From Leptolyngbya iicbica LK (GTDB lineage Bacteria > Cyanobacteriota > Cyanobacteriia > Phormidesmidales > Phormidesmidaceae), in NCBI RefSeq assembly GCF_004212215.1, contig NZ_QVFV01000001.1, positions 52,606-116,605 on the forward strand: DNA of 64,000 bases, given 5' to 3'. Made by a program: the position numbers and the translations under genes. Below the pieces are notes generated by a model. It saw nothing but the letters and a program-made list of their open reading frames with translations. It was not told where the DNA came from and searched no databases. Position 1 is the first letter of the stretch, and each line of letters opens with the position of its first letter. Positions 17,847-27,273 of this stretch are shown one piece after another.

Positions 17847-19361
17847 ATGGGTATTCGAGCGAGCGGTTGGCGGCTCTGGTTATTGACAGCAGCACTCTTG
17901 CTTGGCGGTTGTCGTTGGGCCGCCGAAGCTGAGTCATTGCATGAGGCGAGCCCCCAAGAAGTGTCCCCGCCAGAGGCGGGCGTCATCGTGCATCTGTTTG
18001 AGTGGACTTGGCCAGATATCGCGCAGGAATGCGAGCAGGTCTTAGGTCCACGCGGCTATCACGCCGTGCAGATTTCGCCACCGCAAGAGCATGTCATCGT
18101 GCCGGAGCTAGGGTTTCCGTGGTGGCAGCGGTATCAGCCCGTGAGCTATCAACTGATTAGTCGCAGTGGCGATCGCGCCCAACTGGCCGACATGGTGCAG
18201 CGCTGCCAAGCCGTCGGGGTCGATATTTATGCCGATGCGGTGATCAATCACATGGCGGCGATGGATACAGAGCCGGGTTCAGCCGGGACGACTTTTCGCC
18301 GATATGATTATCCGGGACTGTACAGTTCTGAAGATTTTAATCGCTGTCAGCAGCCGATTAGCGATTATCAAGACGCTGATAACGTAACGCAGTGTGAGTT
18401 AGTTGGGCTGCCTGACTTAAACACCGCGTTACCGCAGGTGCAGACGCAGCTAGCAGATTATTTGGTGGATCTGGCGAGTCTGGGCATTGCCGGATTTCGG
18501 ATTGATGCGGCCAAGCATATCCGCAGTGACGAACTGGCAGCCATTTTGCAGTTGGTGCGCGATCGCGTCGAGCCGGCCCCGTTCATTTATCAAGAAGTCA
18601 TTGACCCTGGCACGGAGGCGATCAAAAAGCACGACTACTACGAGTCTGGTGCCGTAGTGGATTTTGAATATGGTCGATTGGTGGGAGAGGCGTTTTTGAA
18701 CGTGGGCGATCGCAGCCCTGCCGATTTGCACACCGTTCTATCCAGCGCTGATTTAGTCCCCAGTCAGCAGGCAGTGGTGTTTATCGATAATCACGACAAG
18801 CAGCGCGGCCACGGCGGCGGCGGTGACTACGTGACGTATCAAGATGGCGATCTGCATACCCTGTCAATGGTGTTTATGCTGGCGTATCCCTATGGTCAGC
18901 CCCGCATCATGTCGAGCTATGCCTTTGAAACGTCAGAGCAAGGCCCACCTGCAACAGCAACGGGGCGCACCCGTACGGTCTATCCGCCCGATCGCCTCGG
19001 CTGTGGCGGCGAATGGGTCTGTGAACACCGTCAACCCGCCATGACAGCGATGGTGGATTTTCGCGCGGCGACGCAGGCCCAGCCGATGGTCACAGACTGG
19101 TGGAGCCACGGCGGCAACCAAATCGCCTTTGGCCGCGGCGATCGCGGTTTTGTGGTGATCAATCGCGCATCAACGACGCTAACCCACACCTTTCAAACGC
19201 AACTGCCGGCGGGTGATTATTGCGAGTTGATGAGCGCAGAAATTAGCGCGACTGGCGACTGCGATCGCGTCATTCGCGTAGACGAGACGGGACAGTTTCG
19301 GACGACGGTGGCGGCCATGTCAGCGATCGCCTTACATCACGCCGCACGGGCGGAAGAATAG
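17847..19361 (+). CDS. Lipoprotein alpha-amylase (GH13, animal-type)
   Basis: A 504-residue GH13 amylase. I chose ATG 17847, which starts a lipoprotein signal (MGIRASGWRL, hydrophobic helix, lipobox LGGC with Cys22); a start at 17808 would bury it. VHLFEWTWPDIAQECEQVLGP, VQISPPQEH and WWQRYQPVSYQL are signatures of the chloride-dependent animal-like amylase subfamilies. The catalytic regions are present: nucleophile Asp in GFRIDAAKHI, acid/base Glu in IYQEVID, and the stabiliser in FIDNHDKQRGHGGGG. It would cut internal alpha-1,4 bonds of starch-like polymers outside the cytoplasmic membrane. There is no starch-binding domain and no sugar-uptake neighbour. Confidence 0.92.
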   Translation: MGIRASGWRLWLLTAALLLGGCRWAAEAESLHEASPQEVSPPEAGVIVHLFEWTWPDIAQECEQVLGPRGYHAVQISPPQEHVIVPELGFPWWQRYQPVSYQLISRSGDRAQLADMVQRCQAVGVDIYADAVINHMAAMDTEPGSAGTTFRRYDYPGLYSSEDFNRCQQPISDYQDADNVTQCELVGLPDLNTALPQVQTQLADYLVDLASLGIAGFRIDAAKHIRSDELAAILQLVRDRVEPAPFIYQEVIDPGTEAIKKHDYYESGAVVDFEYGRLVGEAFLNVGDRSPADLHTVLSSADLVPSQQAVVFIDNHDKQRGHGGGGDYVTYQDGDLHTLSMVFMLAYPYGQPRIMSSYAFETSEQGPPATATGRTRTVYPPDRLGCGGEWVCEHRQPAMTAMVDFRAATQAQPMVTDWWSHGGNQIAFGRGDRGFVVINRASTTLTHTFQTQLPAGDYCELMSAEISATGDCDRVIRVDETGQFRTTVAAMSAIALHHAARAEE

Positions 19362-19441
19362 TCCGTGACTGGGGCACAAGTTCTTAAAATCAATTTCGCA
19401 GATGAGCAAGCTAAAATCAGGGCGACTCCCAGCTGATTGCC

Positions 19442-20191
19442 ATGACCTTATCCGCACCAGGGACGACCCCGAATCAATCGGGGCTAATGACGCCGCTCAA
19501 ACCCGTTGTGCTGCTACAGCAGATTTCACGCATCTACGGCACAGGCGAGGCGATGATCAAAGCGTGCGATCGCATTAGCCTCACCATCCACCGGGGCGAA
19601 TATTGCGCCATTATGGGCGAGTCGGGCTCCGGTAAGACCACTCTGATGAATATTATTGGCTGCTTGGATCGTCCGAGTCGCGGTCGTTATGAGCTGGATG
19701 GCGTCAACGTGGCGCACCTGAGTAAAAATCGGTTGGCCCGGCTGCGCAACCGCCAGATTGGGTTCGTGTTTCAACGCTACGAACTGTTGAATAATTTGAC
19801 CGCGCTGGAAAATGTCACGTTGCCGTTGATGTATGCGGGGGTGGGCCGACGACAACGGCAGCGTTTAGCCATGGCGGCGCTGCAACGGATGGGTTTGGGC
19901 CATCGGCTCGACAAGCGACCCAGCCAATTGTCAGGCGGGCAGCAGCAGCGCGTCGCGATCGCCCGGGCCATTGTCAATCGTCCCCTGCTGCTGCTGGCCG
20001 ATGAACCCACTGGTGCCCTGGATACCCAGTCTGCCGAGACCGTCATGACGATTTTGAATGAACTGCACGCCAGCGGCATGACCATCATCATGGTGACTCA
20101 TTCCCATGAGGTAGCTTGCTACAGTAAGCGCATTATTCAGGTCAGTGATGGCCACATCGTGAATGATCATCTGTCGCCCCAAGAGGTTTAA
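19442..20191 (+). CDS. MacB-like ABC transporter ATPase
   Basis: A 249-residue ATP-binding subunit. Walker A is GESGSGKTT, the Q-loop VFQRYELL, the signature LSGGQQQR, Walker [14 protein letters not shown] and the switch His VTHSHE. The LolD/MacB subfamily is shown by [19 protein letters not shown]. Unlike E. coli MacB the ATPase and permease are separate proteins here. It is first of a four-gene operon, ATPase, membrane fusion protein, permease and outer-membrane channel, which together span the envelope. ATG 19442 follows a short gap from the amylase gene; an internal ATG at 19487 is possible. Confidence 0.93.
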   Translation: MTLSAPGTTPNQSGLMTPLKPVVLLQQISRIYGTGEAMIKACDRISLTIHRGEYCAIMGESGSGKTTLMNIIGCLDRPSRGRYELDGVNVAHLSKNRLARLRNRQIGFVFQRYELLNNLTALENVTLPLMYAGVGRRQRQRLAMAALQRMGLGHRLDKRPSQLSGGQQQRVAIARAIVNRPLLLLADEPTGALDTQSAETVMTILNELHASGMTIIMVTHSHEVACYSKRIIQVSDGHIVNDHLSPQEV

Positions 20192-20208
20192 CCCCCGATG
20201 GCGGCAGC

Positions 20209-21672
20209 GTGATGATTGACCGTGGCGGCCCCGGCCATGAACGATTGACGAAGGAAACTCAACGACCCAGACTTATGGTGGACGATTCAGGTGTGCCCCC
20301 CAATCAGGACAACATGGTGGAATCCCCCCTCCCCGAGGAGAGGCCAACCGCCTCGCCAGCCCCGCCAGCCCCTCAGCCCCTCGTGGAGGATGTGGATGAC
20401 TTAGATTTGTGGGCGGCAGAGGCCAAGGCCAAACGGTCCGCTGGCTTCAAATGGCTGCTGGCATCGGGATTGGTGGCGATTGTTGGCATGGGCGGCTGGC
20501 GGGGCTATCGGGCGGTTAGCCAGTCGTCGCCTGAGGCCGTCATGGTCAGCACCGCACCCGTGAGCCGCGATGATTTAGAAGTCGTCATTACCGAAGCCGG
20601 GGTGGTGGAACTGGGGGGACAGCAGACCTTCAAAGCGCCGCGCGATGTCACCGTACAGGCCGTGTTGGTAGAAGAACGGCAGCGGGTTGCCCAGGGTCAA
20701 GTTTTATTGGAACTGCGCGATCGCGAAACAGAGCAACGATTAGCCGATCGCGCAGTGCAGGCCCGCATTAATCAGCTCGACCTGCAGCGGAAGCAAGAGG
20801 TAGTGGCCGAGCGGCGATCGCGGGTGGTGGATGCCGAAACCCGACTGGCCGATTCGACCGACTTGCTGGCGCAGGGCTACATCTCCGAAGATGCCTTTCG
20901 CGATGACCAGCGAGCTTTAGAGGATGCGCGATCGGCGCTGCGGGATGCCGAGGTGGAACTCACCAAAGCCGAGTTTCTCGTGCAGCAAGATCAGCTCACC
21001 CTCGCCAGCCTGCAGCTAGAGCTCGAAGATAATCGGATCGTGTCACCAATGGCGGCGATCGTGCTCAAGGTGGATGTAAATCCGGGGGATGGGGTCGAGC
21101 GTGAAGGGCGCTTGCTCAGTATTGGCGACCCCACCCAAGAGAGCATTCGTCTAGAGCTGACCACTTTGAATGCGGCGAAAGTGGCCCTGGGGATGCCCGT
21201 CAGAGTAAGTGTGATTGGCCCTAATCCCGAGGTGTTTGAAGGGCGCATTGTGCGGGTTTCGCCCCAAGCGGTGACCGAGGATACCAACGCGGAGCAGTCC
21301 ACAGTGGAGGCTGAGGCCACATTGAATCAGCCCAGTGGTTCGTTGATTCCCGGCAGTGCCGTCAGCGTCGATATCGTTTTGGAGCAGCGGCAAAATGCCC
21401 TCGTCGTGCCCGTCACGGCGGTGCAACGAGATGGCGAGTCGCCCTATGTCTGGGTGCGGGATGCGGCTAATCTGGCCCAGCAGCGCGAAGTGACCATTGG
21501 CTTAGAGACCTTAGAAGCGGTGGAGATCACCTCGGGACTGCAGGAAGGCGATGAGATTGTCGTCTCGATTCCTCCTGAGGTGACGTTGTCGCCGGGGCAA
21601 CCGTTAAACACGGAGGCCGAGGATTCACCAGGAGTCCCTCCAAGTGATGGCAGAGCCGGAGGGGCAATGTAG
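20209..21672 (+). CDS. MacA/HlyD-type membrane fusion protein
   Basis: A periplasmic adaptor of up to 487 residues. An unusual Pro-rich cytoplasmic leader of about 80 residues precedes one transmembrane helix (WLLASGLVAIVGMGGW). Then come the lipoyl half-motif (VLVEERQRVAQGQVLLELRDRE), a long coiled coil rich in Arg/Glu/Asp (residues about 180-270), the second lipoyl half (IVSPMAAIVLKVDVNPGDGV) and beta-barrel and membrane-proximal domains. It links the ABC permease to the TolC-like channel. The start is unsure: GTG 20209, ATG 20212 or ATG 20275; none has a good ribosome site. It begins 17 bp after the ATPase gene. Confidence 0.88.
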   Translation: MMIDRGGPGHERLTKETQRPRLMVDDSGVPPNQDNMVESPLPEERPTASPAPPAPQPLVEDVDDLDLWAAEAKAKRSAGFKWLLASGLVAIVGMGGWRGYRAVSQSSPEAVMVSTAPVSRDDLEVVITEAGVVELGGQQTFKAPRDVTVQAVLVEERQRVAQGQVLLELRDRETEQRLADRAVQARINQLDLQRKQEVVAERRSRVVDAETRLADSTDLLAQGYISEDAFRDDQRALEDARSALRDAEVELTKAEFLVQQDQLTLASLQLELEDNRIVSPMAAIVLKVDVNPGDGVEREGRLLSIGDPTQESIRLELTTLNAAKVALGMPVRVSVIGPNPEVFEGRIVRVSPQAVTEDTNAEQSTVEAEATLNQPSGSLIPGSAVSVDIVLEQRQNALVVPVTAVQRDGESPYVWVRDAANLAQQREVTIGLETLEAVEITSGLQEGDEIVVSIPPEVTLSPGQPLNTEAEDSPGVPPSDGRAGGAM

Positions 21673-21674
21673 CC

Positions 21675-22871
21675 ATGGCCCTTTCCCCCACAGATCTAAT
21701 CTTGACCACTTTCCGCGACTTGGGCGGCAACTGGGTGCGTTCTGGACTTACCACCCTGGGCATTTTTATGGGCGTGGCGGCGGTTAATGCCACGTTAAAT
21801 ATTGAGGCGATCACGTCAGCCCAAATCCAGCAAAAGCTCGACCAGCGCGATAACCCGTTCGTCTTTACCTGGATGTACGACCCCACCTGGACGAAGCCCA
21901 CGCCAGAACTGGGGGAGGAAGATTTTGTAGCGATGGAACAAACTGTCCCCGGCATCGCGGGGGTGAGTCGTACGACGCGGGTGTTTAACGTTGACCAGGT
22001 GCGTCATCAAGGGCAGGTGTCTAATGAGGCGGACATTGAAGGGGTCTCGCTCAACTTTCAACAAATCACGGGCAGGCAAATCACGGCTGGACGTTTTTTT
22101 CAGCAAGCCGATTTCGACGAATATTATCCTGTTGCAGTGATTGATTCGGTGCTGGCAGAGCAGCTCTTTCCTGACAGCTCGCCAGTGGGCCAGGGGTTAT
22201 TTTTAGACACCGTGCGGCTGACGGTCGTCGGGGTGGTGGAGACCAAGCAGTGGCGGGCCGACCAAGAACCGACGGGATTGGTTTGGCTGACGCAAAATTA
22301 TGCCGATGCGATCGCAGGACGCTCAACCTGGGGTCGCACCCAAATCGCCCTTGCCGAACTCGACGATTATGAGACGGTGGAAGAGGGTGTGCGGACATTT
22401 TTAGAACAGCGGTATCCGGGCTTTACTGTGCAGGTATTTGGCAATGCGGAAGACCTGTATCGCGAAGAGCAGCAGCAGCGCACGAGCACCCGGATTTTGA
22501 AAGTGGTGGGACTACTGGCGCTGGTGATTGGTGGGGTGGGGATTGCCAACATCACGATCGCCGCCGTCATGGAGCGCACGCGGGAGATTGGCCTACGCCG
22601 CGCCATTGGGGCGACCGATTGGGAAGTGATGATGCAGTTCATCGCCGAAGCCGCGTTGCTGAGTTTGATTGGGGGCACAGCGGCGATCGCCTCCATCCAC
22701 GGCTTAACTAAAGTCGCCACGACCCAAGTGTTTGAAGCCCCCTATACGTTTCGCGTGCAAGACGCAGCCATCTCCATGGGGGCGGCTTTTGCCGTGGGGG
22801 TGGGGGCGAGCTTTTTTCCGGCCCTGCGCATTACGCAAATCGATGTTGTCCAAGCCCTGCGAGGAGAGTAG
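21675..22871 (+). CDS. MacB-like ABC transporter permease
   Basis: A 398-residue permease. One N-terminal transmembrane helix (LTTLGIFMGVAAVNATLNI), a periplasmic MacB-PCD domain of about 230 residues, then three helices in the FtsX core (KVVGLLALVIGGVGIANITIAAVMERTREIGLRRAIGATDWEVMMQF is the FtsX signature). It begins 3 bp after the fusion protein and ends 2 bp before the TolC gene. Efflux of a peptide, lipid or antibiotic is possible; the substrate is unknown. Confidence 0.9.
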   Translation: MALSPTDLILTTFRDLGGNWVRSGLTTLGIFMGVAAVNATLNIEAITSAQIQQKLDQRDNPFVFTWMYDPTWTKPTPELGEEDFVAMEQTVPGIAGVSRTTRVFNVDQVRHQGQVSNEADIEGVSLNFQQITGRQITAGRFFQQADFDEYYPVAVIDSVLAEQLFPDSSPVGQGLFLDTVRLTVVGVVETKQWRADQEPTGLVWLTQNYADAIAGRSTWGRTQIALAELDDYETVEEGVRTFLEQRYPGFTVQVFGNAEDLYREEQQQRTSTRILKVVGLLALVIGGVGIANITIAAVMERTREIGLRRAIGATDWEVMMQFIAEAALLSLIGGTAAIASIHGLTKVATTQVFEAPYTFRVQDAAISMGAAFAVGVGASFFPALRITQIDVVQALRGE

Positions 22872-22873
22872 TC

Positions 22874-24529
22874 ATGGTGTTTCGTCCTCAACTCGTAGGA
22901 AGTCTAGCGGGCAGTCTGGTACTACTGGGGGCGATCGCGCCAATCCCTGCTGCAGCGAATTCCCCGCTTCAGCCTACATCCACGTTGCCAGCAATGGAGG
23001 CCAGCAACGATCCCCCTCCGGTGGATCAGCTCCCAATGCTAGAGAGCGAGTCGTCAGGGAGTGCGGGAGATCGCCCCCAGGTGGCGTTGAATCTCACCGA
23101 TTTAATTCAATTGGTGGTGGTGGGCAATCGGGATTTGCGCGATCGGCAATTGCAGCGACTGATTGAGCAGCAACAACTGGTCGAGGCCGAATCACGATTC
23201 GATCCGCGCTTTACCCCGGCGGTGGGCCTCGGCGTCACCCAAACCTTTGAGGACGATGTCACGCTGGAGCGGAATCTGCGCGGCAGCATTGGCGGTAGTT
23301 CGACCGAGATTGGCGATCGCGCCACCCTGACTCAAAGTGCAGGTGTGCTGGGCGAAGTCACCACTCGGCAGGGCACGCAAATTGGCCTCACCCTCGATGC
23401 TTTGGGCGATACCCCCATCGGCTTACGACTCACTCAACCCCTGTTACGCGGGGCGGGCACGGCCATCAACGAAGCCCCGGTCGAAATTGCTCGATTGCAA
23501 GAATCGCAAAACGGGTTGGGGTTGCAGCAAACGTTGATCGAGACCGTGAGCACCACCGTAACCCAATACACCAGTCTGATTCAGGCGCAGGAAGCGGTAG
23601 CGATTCAGGCCCAAGCGTTGGCCCGTCGCCAGCAGCAACTCGAAATTTTGACGGCCTTGGTCGAAGCGGGTCGCCGGGCAGCAGTGGAACTGGCTGACAC
23701 CCGGCGGTCAGTGGCAAATGCCGAGCGGGATTTGTTAGTAGCGCAGACGGGACTAGAGGCCGCCAACACGGCTTTGTTAGATCAGTTGGGGACCGATCAA
23801 GCGGTCTTGTTTGTTGCGGCGGCGGATACCGTTCGCGATCTCTTTCAAGCAGCGGTCGCGCGGGTGGAGCCCTATGACGTCGAAACCCTGGTGGCGATCG
23901 CCTATCAACAGCGCCCCGACTATCGCCAAACGCTGCTGGCGCAGGATGTGGCCGAACTCAACTTGGCGGTGGCGGCGGATGACTTGCGCTGGCAATTGAA
24001 TCTTGAGGGAGATGCCGATCTGGGCGATCTTTCGACCACGACAGTCGGGCTGGTGGCTCGCCGCACCTTTGATGATCCGGCGTTAGAAACCGCCCAGGTA
24101 CGCCGCGAAGTCGAGCGCGCCCAACAAGCCAATCGCCTTGCGCAACAGCGCATCGCCATCCGGAATGAAATTACGAATCGACTCAACACGGTGCAAACCA
24201 ACCTGGTGCGAGTAGACGCCGCCCGTCGGGCCACTGAAAATGCTCGTTTACAGTTAAACGCCACCCGCGAACTGTTTGAGCGGGGACGTCCCGGCGGCAA
24301 TTTATTTCAAGTCATCTCTCAAGAAGAAAACTTGGTCGAAGCCCAAAATCAGGAACTCCGTGCTGAAATCGAATTTCTGAACAGCGTTGTCGCTCTAGAT
24401 CAGTCCGTCGGCATCACGCTGGAAATTTGGCAGGATGAGGTGAACTTTGCGCCTGCATTGTCACCATCCACCGCCACTGAGCCGCTGGCCCCGACCGATG
24501 TGACTGAAATTGAGGTTGAGGCACCGTAG
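22874..24529 (+). CDS. TolC-family outer-membrane channel
   Basis: A 551-residue outer-membrane efflux protein. Signal peptide of about 28 residues (LVLLGAIAPIPAAAN), then a TolC-type repeated architecture of long helices and barrel strands: LNLTDLIQLVVVGNRDLRDRQLQRLIEQQQLVEAESRFDPRFTP opens the first half, and YQQRPDYRQTLLAQDVAELNLAVAADD starts the second. GGAG lies upstream of the ATG. Being part of the same operon as the ABC proteins completes a tripartite exporter. It converges on lpxB with only 2 bp between the stops. Confidence 0.9.
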   Translation: MVFRPQLVGSLAGSLVLLGAIAPIPAAANSPLQPTSTLPAMEASNDPPPVDQLPMLESESSGSAGDRPQVALNLTDLIQLVVVGNRDLRDRQLQRLIEQQQLVEAESRFDPRFTPAVGLGVTQTFEDDVTLERNLRGSIGGSSTEIGDRATLTQSAGVLGEVTTRQGTQIGLTLDALGDTPIGLRLTQPLLRGAGTAINEAPVEIARLQESQNGLGLQQTLIETVSTTVTQYTSLIQAQEAVAIQAQALARRQQQLEILTALVEAGRRAAVELADTRRSVANAERDLLVAQTGLEAANTALLDQLGTDQAVLFVAAADTVRDLFQAAVARVEPYDVETLVAIAYQQRPDYRQTLLAQDVAELNLAVAADDLRWQLNLEGDADLGDLSTTTVGLVARRTFDDPALETAQVRREVERAQQANRLAQQRIAIRNEITNRLNTVQTNLVRVDAARRATENARLQLNATRELFERGRPGGNLFQVISQEENLVEAQNQELRAEIEFLNSVVALDQSVGITLEIWQDEVNFAPALSPSTATEPLAPTDVTEIEVEAP

Positions 24530-24531
24530 CC

Positions 24532-25773
24532 CTAGTGATCCCTTGGGCTGGGAAGCGCCGCTGCTTGTTTGCGGGCGATCGCAAACTCTAGCAAGTGAGC
24601 TGCGACGCGATCGCAGACCCCCAGTTCACCCATTTTTGAGCGCATGTCAGCATAGCCCGATTGGACTTGAGCCCGAGCGGTTTCGTCCTGCAAAAGTTTG
24701 AGGCTGGCTTCGGCGATCGCCGCTGGGGTCGCTTCCCATTGGATGAACTCCGGTACCACAGATTGATTGACAAACAGATTCACCGGGGAAATAAACGGGA
24801 TATCGACTTTGAGCAAATAGTAGCCGAGGCGAGCCGTCACCGGATTCAAGCGGTAAACCACAATTTGCGGAATATCCATCAACGCAACTTCAAGGTTGAC
24901 GGTGCCGGACTTATTAATCACGAGATCAGCGGCAGCGATCGCGTGAGCACTCCCCCCATCAATCAGTTCGGCGTTGAGCTGGGCTTGGGCAACAGCAGTG
25001 GCGATCGCCGGACGCAACTTCTCCATCGAAATGGGTACCAAAAATTTAGCCTGCGGCAACGCGGCTTGTACCTTCACCGCCGCGGCGATCACCACCGGCA
25101 AAACGCGCGCCACTTCTTGTTGCCGGGATGCGGGCAACAGCGCAATCACCGTCTCCGTATCGGTCAATCCCAGCTGCTGACGAGCCTGAGTTCGACTCGG
25201 CGGTTGCGGAAATTGATCGACCAAAGGATGGCCAAAGTACTGCACCTCAGCCCCAAAGCGGCGGTAATAAGTCGCTTCTTCCGGAAATACGGCGACCATT
25301 TGATCAGAAATCCGCGTCAGCCATTGGGTGTCTTTGTCACTAAAGGCCCAAACCCACTGCTGTGGGGCAATGTAGTAGGCCGTAGGTACCTCAGGAAACT
25401 GACGATGGAGAAACTTCCCCAAGGCCAGGTTTGGCCCCATGTAGTCAATAAAAATCGTCAAATCAATCGGGGTTTGACGAAAAAATGTCTGCGCCCGGCG
25501 CTGCATCTTGAAGGATGGAATGAGGAATGGTAAAGCCTCGAAGATGCCGACCGCGCCAATAGGGGTCGTGTTGCCAATTAAATGAGTCCCGGCGGCGGCC
25601 ATGCGCTCGCCCCCTAAGCCGGATAGAGTGAGGGTGATATTTTTAGCTTGGGCTTGGCGGTGCAGCGCTTGAGCAAGGTAGCTGCCCTGTAAGTCCCCCG
25701 AGACTTCGCCAGTGCTAATAAAAAGATGAAGGGAGGTGGGGCGATCGCTAGCAGCGGTAGAAGGAATCGTCAT
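24532..25773 (-). CDS. lpxB: Lipid-A-disaccharide synthase
   Basis: A 413-residue GT19 glycosyltransferase that joins UDP-2,3-diacylglucosamine and lipid X to make the lipid A disaccharide on the inner membrane. FISTGEVSGDLQGSYLAQAL at the N-terminus is the LpxB signature, GPNLALGKFLHRQFPEVPTAYYIAPQQWVWAF follows, and ALLPASRQQEVARVLPV plus INKSGTVNLEVALMDIPQIVVYRL form the nucleotide-sugar site. Its ATG overlaps the lpxA stop by 4 bp. The position at the end of bamA-lpxC-fabZ-lpxA-lpxB is typical of cyanobacteria. Confidence 0.96.
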   Translation of the reverse strand: MTIPSTAASDRPTSLHLFISTGEVSGDLQGSYLAQALHRQAQAKNITLTLSGLGGERMAAAGTHLIGNTTPIGAVGIFEALPFLIPSFKMQRRAQTFFRQTPIDLTIFIDYMGPNLALGKFLHRQFPEVPTAYYIAPQQWVWAFSDKDTQWLTRISDQMVAVFPEEATYYRRFGAEVQYFGHPLVDQFPQPPSRTQARQQLGLTDTETVIALLPASRQQEVARVLPVVIAAAVKVQAALPQAKFLVPISMEKLRPAIATAVAQAQLNAELIDGGSAHAIAAADLVINKSGTVNLEVALMDIPQIVVYRLNPVTARLGYYLLKVDIPFISPVNLFVNQSVVPEFIQWEATPAAIAEASLKLLQDETARAQVQSGYADMRSKMGELGVCDRVAAHLLEFAIARKQAAALPSPRDH

Positions 25774-26657
25774 TCTCCCCGCTGAGTTGCTTTAGTGCGA
25801 CTGCTGCCAACCATTGGCCCCCGCCGCCCCGCCCCGTTAGAAGAGGTGAGCAAGAACTGCTGCAAATGTTGCACAAAGTCGTTTTGCTGGGCTGAAGTTT
25901 CGAGCTGTGACAGGGCCGTTTGCAGCGGCAGGTCAGACCGATAGAGCAGCCGATACGCCTCTTTGAGTTCGCGATAATAGCGCCCTCCTTCCAGGCCGGT
26001 AATGCCCGCCCGCTTGAGCCCGATCGCATTCAGCCCCCGGACTCGGCAGGGGTTACCTTCCACCACCATGTAGGGGGGCACATCGCGATCAATGCGACTC
26101 ATGCCGCCCAACATAGCGTATCGCCCAATGTGCACGAACTGATGAATGCCTAATACCCCGCCAATCACCGCGTTGGACTCAATTTCGACATGGCCAGCGA
26201 GGGAGACCGCGTTGGCGATGATGATCTGGTCCGCCAGGATACAGTTGTGGGCGACATGGACGTAAGCCATCAACAAATTGTCATTGCCGACGACGGTCGC
26301 CTCTCCGGCATGGGTGGCCCGGTTGATGGTGACATATTCGCGAATGCGGTTATTGTCGCCAATTTTGACCAGACTCACTGAGCCGTCATATTTCAAATCT
26401 TGGGGTTCGATACCGATGACTGCGCCGGGGAAAATTTGGTTATTAGCCCCAATTTCGGTGTGGCCGTCAATCACCACATGCGCCCCAATTTCAGTGCCGG
26501 GGCCAATGGTGACCTTCTCTCCAATCACAGCGTATGGCCCAACTTTGACCGTTGGATGAAGGGTTGCCCCCGCGTGAATCACCGCTGTTGGATGGATAAG
26601 CGTAGTCAAGGACATGCCTCCGGAACCCCGAGTATCAGTAAGATGCACAGTCATCAT
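25770..26657 (-). CDS. lpxA: UDP-N-acetylglucosamine O-acyltransferase
   Basis: A left-handed beta-helix acyltransferase (295 residues from 26657) that starts lipid A synthesis. Hexapeptide repeats run from about residue 20 (IHPTAVIHAGATLHPTVKVGPYAVIG) to 195. The catalytic His lies in MAYVHVAHNCILAD, and HQFVHIGRYAMLGGMSRIDRDVPPYMVVEG closes the helix. The C-terminal tail after residue 265 is longer than in E. coli and low in complexity. The start is unsure: ATG 26657 or ATG 26615 (MSLTTLIHPTAV), which fits the usual N-terminus better. It is between fabZ (18 bp gap) and lpxB (4 bp overlap). Confidence 0.95.
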   Translation of the reverse strand: MMTVHLTDTRGSGGMSLTTLIHPTAVIHAGATLHPTVKVGPYAVIGEKVTIGPGTEIGAHVVIDGHTEIGANNQIFPGAVIGIEPQDLKYDGSVSLVKIGDNNRIREYVTINRATHAGEATVVGNDNLLMAYVHVAHNCILADQIIIANAVSLAGHVEIESNAVIGGVLGIHQFVHIGRYAMLGGMSRIDRDVPPYMVVEGNPCRVRGLNAIGLKRAGITGLEGGRYYRELKEAYRLLYRSDLPLQTALSQLETSAQQNDFVQHLQQFLLTSSNGAGRRGPMVGSSRTKATQRGE

Positions 26658-26675
26658 GCAAAATTGAGGGCAAGA

Positions 26676-27188
26676 TTAATCAACTACAGAAAACATCAGT
26701 TCGCCCTCGCACACGAGTTGTCCATCAACTTCGGCCCGCGCTTGCATTTTGCCAAATCGCTGCCGTTTGATGGCCAATAGTGTGACAGTCATGACGAGTT
26801 GATCACCCGGGACGACGGGTCGACGAAACCGGACTTTATCAATGCCCGCAAACATGCATAAGCCATCGACGCCGGGCATCTGGGTCAACACGATGCCGCC
26901 GACTTGGGCCATGGCTTCGACAATCAAGACTCCGGGCATGATGGGCCGCCCCGGAAAATGCCCTTGAAATTGCGGTTCGTTAAAAGTGACATTTTTAATG
27001 CCCGTCGCTTTTTCGCCGGGAACGTAGTCGATGATGCGATCAACCAACGCGAAGGGATAGCGATGGGGCAGTAACTTTTGAATCTCTTCGACGGAGTAGG
27101 TCGTTTTGACCAGGGCATCTTCTCCAGCGGCGATCGCAGCTGCCGGAGCGGTACTGGAGTTTGGGTTGGTGCTGACCACGGTTGTCAT
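26676..27188 (-). CDS. fabZ: (3R)-hydroxyacyl-ACP dehydratase
   Basis: A 170-residue hot-dog-fold dehydratase of type II fatty acid synthesis that also balances hydroxyacyl-ACP between membrane lipids and lipid A. The catalytic His is in [14 protein letters not shown] and the Glu in [24 protein letters not shown] is also conserved. ATG 27188 has AAGGAA four to five bases upstream and is preferred to ATG 27212. A 35-residue Ala/Ser-rich leader precedes the domain. It lies between lpxC and lpxA. Confidence 0.95.
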   Translation of the reverse strand: MTTVVSTNPNSSTAPAAAIAAGEDALVKTTYSVEEIQKLLPHRYPFALVDRIIDYVPGEKATGIKNVTFNEPQFQGHFPGRPIMPGVLIVEAMAQVGGIVLTQMPGVDGLCMFAGIDKVRFRRPVVPGDQLVMTVTLLAIKRQRFGKMQARAEVDGQLVCEGELMFSVVD

Positions 27189-27273
27189 GGGTTCCTTCAC
27201 AACTGGCTGCATCAGCCAAGGATGTCTACTTTTACAAAATCTTCACTATTCTCCCACTTGAGGTGCATCCTTG

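Noticed and set aside
24661-25533. A 290-codon plus-strand frame
   Set aside because: It is entirely antisense to lpxB, whose motifs are unmistakable.
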